Source: an uncultured Pelagibacteraceae bacterium (GTDB taxonomy: Bacteria > Pseudomonadota > Alphaproteobacteria > Pelagibacterales > Pelagibacteraceae). From it: a stretch of 46,511 nucleotides of DNA. The position numbers and the translations under genes were made by a program. How positions within the stretch are numbered: the stretch's first letter is position 1; each line of letters opens with the position of its first letter. The stretch lies in assembly GCA_902569055.1 (NCBI GenBank), contig CACFSU010000009.1, forward strand, positions 1 through 46,511, written 5' to 3'. Of the stretch, positions 41,541 through 46,511 are shown piece by piece. Under the pieces are notes generated by a model. The model made no database searches. It was given only the letters and a program-made list of their open reading frames with translations, and had not been told where the DNA came from.

Positions 41541-44213
41541 ATGAACATTGATATAATTGAAGATAATTTAAAAAAAATTATTTTAAAATTAGATAAAAAT
41601 AATTTTATATATGATTTTTTATTAACTTTTGGGCTACCTAAATCCTCAATTAATAGGTTGAAAAAAGGTGATTATAATCAATCTAAAAATAGTAATGAAA
41701 TTATTTGGTCAAAAAAAATTTATTTTAGAAATGTTTTAGAAAATGAAGATGTTCATGACGTTATAGATGAAATTTTAAAAAGTAGTAAAATAGAAAAATA
41801 TAAAATCCGCTTCGTAATTGTTACAGATTATAAAACTTTTTTATCAAGAGATGTTAAAACTGGTGATACTTTAGATATAGAATTATCAAAACTAGATGAA
41901 AATTTAAATTTTTTTTTACCTTTAATTGGACGAGAAAAGATAATTTTAGATAAAGAAAATCCTGCAGATATTAGAGCAGCTAATCAGATGGGTAAATTAT
42001 ATGATCAAATCATTAGGGATAACACTGATTATGATCTAGATAAATATAGGGACCATTTAAATCTTTTTTTTACTAGATTACTATTTTTATATTATGCAGA
42101 TGATTCAGAGATTTTTAATAAAAATCAATTTTTAAATTCTATAACAAAATTTACAGAAAAAGATGGTTCAGATTTAAAAACATTTTTCAATAATTTATTT
42201 TCTGTTTTGAATATTGAAGATAGATTAAATACAAAAAGTTATCTTAAGGATTTTCCATATGTGAATGGCAATTTATTTCATGGTAAAATAATTTTACCTG
42301 AATTTTCAAAAATAACTCGGCAAATGATTATAGACGGCGCTTCACTTGATTGGCATTTAATTAATCCAGATATTTTGGGATCCATGTTGCAAGCTGTTGT
42401 AAGTCCAGATGAAAGAGATGAAGATGAAATGCATTATACCTCGGTTCCAAATATTCTAAAAGTAATTAAACCCTTATTTCTCGATGATATTGAGAGAAAA
42501 ATTGAATTAGCAGGTAATGATGAATTTAAAATTAAAAAAATATTAAAATATATTTACAATATAAAAGTTTTTGATCCAGCATGTGGATCTGGAAATTTTT
42601 TAATTATAGCCTATAAGCAGCTTTGTTTACTAGAAATCAAAATTTTTGAGAAATTATTAGAAATTAATCCTAATGATTGGCGTATGTCAGTTTCTGGAAT
42701 CTCCTTAAATCAATTTTATGGAATAGAAAAATCTCATTATGCCACAGAAACTACAAAATTATCTTTATGGTTAGCAGAACATCAAATGAATCTACTTTTT
42801 AAAAATATATTTGGTGTTATAAAACCCTCTTTGCCCTTAAGTGAAACAGGAGTAATAATTTGTGAAAATTCTATAAGTATTGATTGGCAAGATTTTTGCA
42901 AATTTGAAAAAAAAACAAGTTTTATTTATATATTTGGCAACCCACCATTTAAAGGCTCCAGAAAACAAAATCTTTTACAGAAAAAAGATGTTTATAATTC
43001 CATAAGGCATATCCATGGTTTTAAACGATTAGACTATGTCTCTTTATGGTATTTTAAAGCAAGTAAGTTTGTTGAAAATACAAAACATAGTTTAAGCTGT
43101 TTTGTTTCTACCAATTCTATTTGCCAAGGAGAACATGTAAGTCTTCTTTGGCCAGAAATTTTAAAAAATGTTGAGATTATTTTTGCTGTAAAAACCTTTA
43201 AGTGGAAAAATAACGCAAAAGATAATGCAGGTGTTAGTTGCGTTATAGTTGCTTTAGGAAAGAAAGATAATAAAAAAAAAATTTTAATTGATGGTCCATC
43301 GATACTGGAAACCAACTATATATCTCCTTATTTAACAACTAATAATAATATAAATGTTTCAAAAAGAGAAAATCATTTTTTGAAAATCATTCCAGAAATG
43401 ATTTATGGAAATATGCCTCTGGAAGGTGGTTTTTTAAAATTAAATCAGAGAGAATATGTTGAGATTTTAAATCAGAATGAAAAAATTCAAAAATTTATTA
43501 GACCTTTAATAGGTGGAAGTGAATTTATTAATGGAACAAAAAGATGGTGTATTTGGATAGATGATAAAGATCTAAATGATGCCCTAAAAATTCCTGAGAT
43601 TAAATTAAGAATTGAAAAGGTTAAAAAGTTTAGAAAAAGTGGGGGAGATGTTGCAAAATCTTTAGTTAATAGATCGCATCAATTTAGATATAGACATGAG
43701 GCCAAAAAAAATTTTTTATTAATTCCTTGTACTAGTTCATCTAATCGTGAATATCTTCCTGTTGGATTTTTTGACAAAAGATATATTTCAATGAACTCAG
43801 CTCAAATAATTAATGATCCACCATTGTTCATATTTTCAATACTATCATCTAAAATACATATGCTCTGGGTCAAAAGTGTCGGTGGAAAGTTAGAAACCAA
43901 TGTAAGATATTCTTCTGGTTTGTGCTTTAATACTTTCCCATTAAATGAGTTAACCAATGATGAAATAAAGAAATTAGAAAATCTCTCTTTAAAAATAATC
44001 GATGAAAGGGAAAAATTTTCCGATCAAACTATCGCAAAACTTTACAGCTCGGATATGCCAAATAGTTTAAAAAGAGTTCATGAAATTAATGATAATTTCG
44101 TAGATAAGATTATTTTTAAAGATCATATTATTAATAACAACGATGATAAAATTTCTTATCTTTTTTCAAAATATGAAAAATGTGTTAATAATGAAAAAAG
44201 AAAGTTGTTTTAA
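41541..44213 (+). CDS. Class I SAM-dependent DNA methyltransferase of the large restriction-linked (MmeI-like) type
   Basis: 890 aa. The N6-adenine (gamma) methyltransferase core has FDPACGSGNFLIIAY (SAM motif I, about residue 344), a GIEKSHYATETTKLSLWLAEHQ middle region and NPPFKGSRKQN (catalytic motif IV, about 467). The N-terminal 300 residues (FLLTFGLPKSSINRLKKGDYN, RFVIVTDYKTFL, RLLFLYYADDSEIF) match the large type-IIL-like methyltransferases; I see no convincing PD-(D/E)XK nuclease motif there. The C-terminal 350 residues would be target recognition. Two bases separate it from the helicase gene, so cleavage probably needs the partners. Confidence 0.88.
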   Translation: MNIDIIEDNLKKIILKLDKNNFIYDFLLTFGLPKSSINRLKKGDYNQSKNSNEIIWSKKIYFRNVLENEDVHDVIDEILKSSKIEKYKIRFVIVTDYKTFLSRDVKTGDTLDIELSKLDENLNFFLPLIGREKIILDKENPADIRAANQMGKLYDQIIRDNTDYDLDKYRDHLNLFFTRLLFLYYADDSEIFNKNQFLNSITKFTEKDGSDLKTFFNNLFSVLNIEDRLNTKSYLKDFPYVNGNLFHGKIILPEFSKITRQMIIDGASLDWHLINPDILGSMLQAVVSPDERDEDEMHYTSVPNILKVIKPLFLDDIERKIELAGNDEFKIKKILKYIYNIKVFDPACGSGNFLIIAYKQLCLLEIKIFEKLLEINPNDWRMSVSGISLNQFYGIEKSHYATETTKLSLWLAEHQMNLLFKNIFGVIKPSLPLSETGVIICENSISIDWQDFCKFEKKTSFIYIFGNPPFKGSRKQNLLQKKDVYNSIRHIHGFKRLDYVSLWYFKASKFVENTKHSLSCFVSTNSICQGEHVSLLWPEILKNVEIIFAVKTFKWKNNAKDNAGVSCVIVALGKKDNKKKILIDGPSILETNYISPYLTTNNNINVSKRENHFLKIIPEMIYGNMPLEGGFLKLNQREYVEILNQNEKIQKFIRPLIGGSEFINGTKRWCIWIDDKDLNDALKIPEIKLRIEKVKKFRKSGGDVAKSLVNRSHQFRYRHEAKKNFLLIPCTSSSNREYLPVGFFDKRYISMNSAQIINDPPLFIFSILSSKIHMLWVKSVGGKLETNVRYSSGLCFNTFPLNELTNDEIKKLENLSLKIIDEREKFSDQTIAKLYSSDMPNSLKRVHEINDNFVDKIIFKDHIINNNDDKISYLFSKYEKCVNNEKRKLF

Positions 44214-44215
44214 TA

Positions 44216-46132
44216 ATGCCAAATTTTGTGAATGTACCATATGAACAGACCGGTAAAAGTTTAGATACAGACAAACTTGGCATGAGAGAGATGCAGCGCC
44301 GAGCTTTTGTAGAACGTGAAGCTCAATATCTTTTATTAAAAGCTCCACCAGCATCAGGAAAGTCAAGAGCATTAATGTTTTTAGCCCTGGATAAGCTTTA
44401 CAATCAGAACATTAAAAAAGTAATTGTAGCTGTGCCCGAAAGATCAATTGGTGGATCTTTTGATAGAACCAACCTTAAAGATTATGGTTTTTTTGCAAAT
44501 TGGGATTATGATGAAAATTTTAACCTATGTACTCCCGGTGGTGATGAAAAGAAAGTTAGAGCTTTTAAAACTTTTTTAACTGATAAATCACAATCTATAA
44601 TGATTTGTACACATGCAACTTTAAGATTTGCATTTAATCAAAGTGATATATCTGTATTTGATAATACACTTTTGGCAATTGATGAATTTCATCATGTATC
44701 TGCAGCAATAGAAAGTAGATTGGGTGAAGTTTTAAACAAGGTGATGAATAAAACAAACGCACATATAATTGCAATGACTGGATCATATTTTAGAGGTGAT
44801 AATATTCCAGTTCTTTTGCCAGAAGATGAAATAAAATTTACACCTGTAACATATAATTATTATGAACAATTAAATGGCTATAGATATTTAAAATCTTTAG
44901 GGATAGGTTATCATTTTTATCAGGGTAGATATCTTAGTGCCATAGGAGAAGTATTAGATACTGATCAAAAAACTATTGTTCATATACCAAACGTTAATGC
45001 AGGTGAGTCCACAAAACGTAAACACGAAGAAGTGGATACAATTTTAGATTTAATTGGGGATATAGAGAAACAAGATCCAAAAACAGGAGTGATTCATATA
45101 AAAAGAAAGGATGGGAAAATCATAAAGGTAGCAGATCTAGTAAATGATGATCAAAAAGAAAGAGATAAGATCGTTGATTATTTGAGAAAAATTAAACGTG
45201 TTGATGACATTGATATTATAATTGCACTAGGCATGGCTAAAGAGGGTTTTGATTGGCCATATTGTGAACATGCTTTAACAATCGGTGCGAGAGGTTCTTT
45301 AACAGAAATTATCCAAATAATTGGTAGAGCCACGAGAGATAGTGAAAATAAAAATCACTCACAGTTTACTAATTTGATTGCTCAGCCAGACGTTGCTGAT
45401 GGAGAAGTCAAAATATCAGTAAATAATCTTCTTAAAGCAATTACAGCTTCATTATTAATGGAACAAGTCTTGGCACCCCATGTAAATTTTAGAACAAAAA
45501 ATAATCAAGGCAATGCAGAACCAGGTTCAATTGAAATTGATGGATTTAAAGAACCAAGCACAAAGAAAGTAAAGCAAATATTAGAAAGTGATCTAAATGA
45601 TTTGAAGGCCGCAATTCTTCAGGACGAACAAATGATGAAAGCCATACCTGGCAATGTTGATCCTGAAGTAATTAGTAAAGTTTTAATTCCGAAAATAATA
45701 CAAACAAGGTACCCAGAAATATCAAAAGAAGAAGTAGAACAAGTAAGACAACATATTATGGCTGACTCAGTAATTAAAAATGGAGAGATCAAAGAAGTAG
45801 GAGGTAAGAAATGGGTTAGGATGGCAAATACATTTATAAATATAGATGAATTGCATATTGATTTAATCGATAAGGTAAACCCATTTCAAAAAGCTTTTGA
45901 AGTTTTGTCTAAAAATGTAACCACCAAGCTATTGAAAGTAGTAAGTGAAACAATTGAGTCTCGAAAAATATTAATGACAGATGAGGAAGCGGTAATACTT
46001 TACAAAAAAATAGCTGAATTTATGAAAAAAAATAATAGAGAGCCAAAGTTGAGTTCTAACGACCCCCTAGAAAGAAGAATGGCAGAAGCAATTGTCTTTT
46101 TAAAGAATAAAAAAAGACAACAAAATAAATAG
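44216..46132 (+). CDS. DExH-box helicase/translocase, restriction-subunit-like
   Basis: 638 aa SF2 protein. Walker A LKAPPASGKSR (41-51), Walker B LLAIDEFHHV (152-161), TGSY after AMTG (motif III), and QIIGRATRD (motif VI, about 365). ALGMAKEGFDWPYCEHALTIG is the motif V region typical of Res-type translocases. No nuclease motif seen. The last 45 residues (IAEFMKKNNREPKL, DPLERRMAEAIVFLK) repeat a pattern found in the next protein. It is less AT-rich than its neighbours by eye, suggesting a separate history. Starts 2 nt after the methyltransferase stop. Confidence 0.88.
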   Translation: MPNFVNVPYEQTGKSLDTDKLGMREMQRRAFVEREAQYLLLKAPPASGKSRALMFLALDKLYNQNIKKVIVAVPERSIGGSFDRTNLKDYGFFANWDYDENFNLCTPGGDEKKVRAFKTFLTDKSQSIMICTHATLRFAFNQSDISVFDNTLLAIDEFHHVSAAIESRLGEVLNKVMNKTNAHIIAMTGSYFRGDNIPVLLPEDEIKFTPVTYNYYEQLNGYRYLKSLGIGYHFYQGRYLSAIGEVLDTDQKTIVHIPNVNAGESTKRKHEEVDTILDLIGDIEKQDPKTGVIHIKRKDGKIIKVADLVNDDQKERDKIVDYLRKIKRVDDIDIIIALGMAKEGFDWPYCEHALTIGARGSLTEIIQIIGRATRDSENKNHSQFTNLIAQPDVADGEVKISVNNLLKAITASLLMEQVLAPHVNFRTKNNQGNAEPGSIEIDGFKEPSTKKVKQILESDLNDLKAAILQDEQMMKAIPGNVDPEVISKVLIPKIIQTRYPEISKEEVEQVRQHIMADSVIKNGEIKEVGGKKWVRMANTFINIDELHIDLIDKVNPFQKAFEVLSKNVTTKLLKVVSETIESRKILMTDEEAVILYKKIAEFMKKNNREPKLSSNDPLERRMAEAIVFLKNKKRQQNK

Positions 46133-46138
46133 ATAGTG

Positions 46139-46511
46139 ATGTTAGATTTTGAAAGTGAATTAAAAAAAATATTAAACGATGATCCTCTTGGAATTTTAAA
46201 GTTAAAAGTTAGCCAAACGATAACTATAGACCAAAGATTAATAGACTCCTTTCAAGAAATTAATAGATTTATAGATGAAAATAAAAGAGAACCTGAGGAA
46301 AGTATCGATATTACTGAGAGAAAATTATTTTCCCGTTTAAAAGAATTAAGAAAAGATTTTAATAAAGCTTCAATTTTAAAAGACCTTGATAGACATAATT
46401 TACTTGCAAAAGTAAAAGAACATAAAACTGTTGATGATATTTTAGAAAATGATGTTCTCGGTTTACTTGATAACGATCAAGAAGATATTTTTAATTTAAA
46501 AAACATCCCAA
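46139..46511 (+). CDS. N-terminal part of a third system protein, probably a GIY-YIG nuclease (3' cut by window edge)
   Basis: The frame from ATG 46139 is open to the edge (124 residues), 6 nt after the helicase stop. The sequence is acidic and helical, with an internal repeat: ILNDDPLGIL (11-20) and ILENDVLGLL (101-110), and INRFIDENKREP plus TERKLFSRLKELRKD (41-72). The end, EDIFNLKNIP, resembles the DIFNLKHVPK stretch that I recall preceding a C-terminal GIY-YIG nuclease domain in proteins next to such helicases. The catalytic domain itself is not in the window, so the nuclease call is an inference. Confidence 0.6.
   Translation, partial: MLDFESELKKILNDDPLGILKLKVSQTITIDQRLIDSFQEINRFIDENKREPEESIDITERKLFSRLKELRKDFNKASILKDLDRHNLLAKVKEHKTVDDILENDVLGLLDNDQEDIFNLKNIP

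Larger units (their letters stand above)
41414..46511. mobile_element. Restriction/defence-like island at tRNA-Thr, continuing past the window
   Basis: Begins at the displaced tRNA-Thr 3' half and contains the 11-bp tandem repeat, the DNA methyltransferase, the helicase and the start of a third gene. The right end, the intact tRNA-Thr and any integrase are expected outside the window. The extent is inferred from the tRNA geometry. Confidence 0.6.

Noticed and set aside
1..46511. CRISPR arrays, insertion sequences with terminal inverted repeats, rRNA genes
   Set aside because: I looked for regularly spaced repeats, transposase motifs and conserved rRNA segments and saw none; the repeats found are tRNA-linked.

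Overview
The window looks like a chromosomal segment of a marine SAR11-type alphaproteobacterium (Pelagibacterales). This is inferred from very AT-rich DNA, almost no intergenic space, many 1-8 nt gene overlaps, a compact purL/purQ/purS purine operon with bolA and grxD, a prpDBC methylcitrate operon, a class II DAHP synthase and citramalate synthase. No 16S gene or other decisive marker lies inside.

Layout. (1) 1-7384: 3' end of nrdA and nrdB (ribonucleotide reductase); convergent to them prpD-prpB-prpC plus an SGNH-hydrolase-like gene, and gph. (2) 7454-17325, plus strand: a GlmU acetyltransferase domain without its uridylyltransferase half, glmS, class II DAHP synthase, nadE, cysS, cimA, a DUF1989 protein, trmJ and rpsD. 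(3) 24547-17328, minus strand: sfsA-map-purB-purC-purS-purQ-purL-bolA-like-grxD. (4) 24568-28054, plus strand: a CinA-N-like protein, a GGCT-fold protein, a SAF-domain oxidoreductase, a broken second GGCT copy and an FkbM-type methyltransferase. (5) 28050-39019: an accretion locus at tRNA-Leu(UAA). About 110 bp (tRNA promoter plus 5' half of the tRNA) occurs three times in direct orientation: twice as scars broken in the anticodon loop and once as the intact tRNA. The scars bracket two cargo modules: an alpha-glucoside ABC transporter with a GH13_18 phosphorylase, and a UvrD/HelD-type helicase with a C-terminal PDZ-like domain followed by four small proteins in a coupled operon. (6) 39025-40903: nadK, apparently read from the tRNA promoter, and guaC. 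(7) 40904-46511: a SHOCT-domain remnant, a displaced 3' half of tRNA-Thr(UGU), 11-bp-period direct repeats, and then a DNA methyltransferase, a DExH helicase and the start of a third protein that I read as a GIY-YIG nuclease partner. This looks like a restriction/defence island whose intact tRNA-Thr should lie beyond the right edge.

How it fits together. The left two thirds are ordinary streamlined housekeeping operons. The right third is accessory. Elements that appear to carry the promoter and 5' half of tRNA-Leu seem to have inserted repeatedly in its anticodon loop, each time restoring the tRNA and the transcription of nadK. A second element used the classical 3'-half strategy at tRNA-Thr. 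No integrase gene is visible in the window. The helicase-PDZ operon and the methyltransferase-helicase-nuclease cluster are the best candidates for undescribed systems.
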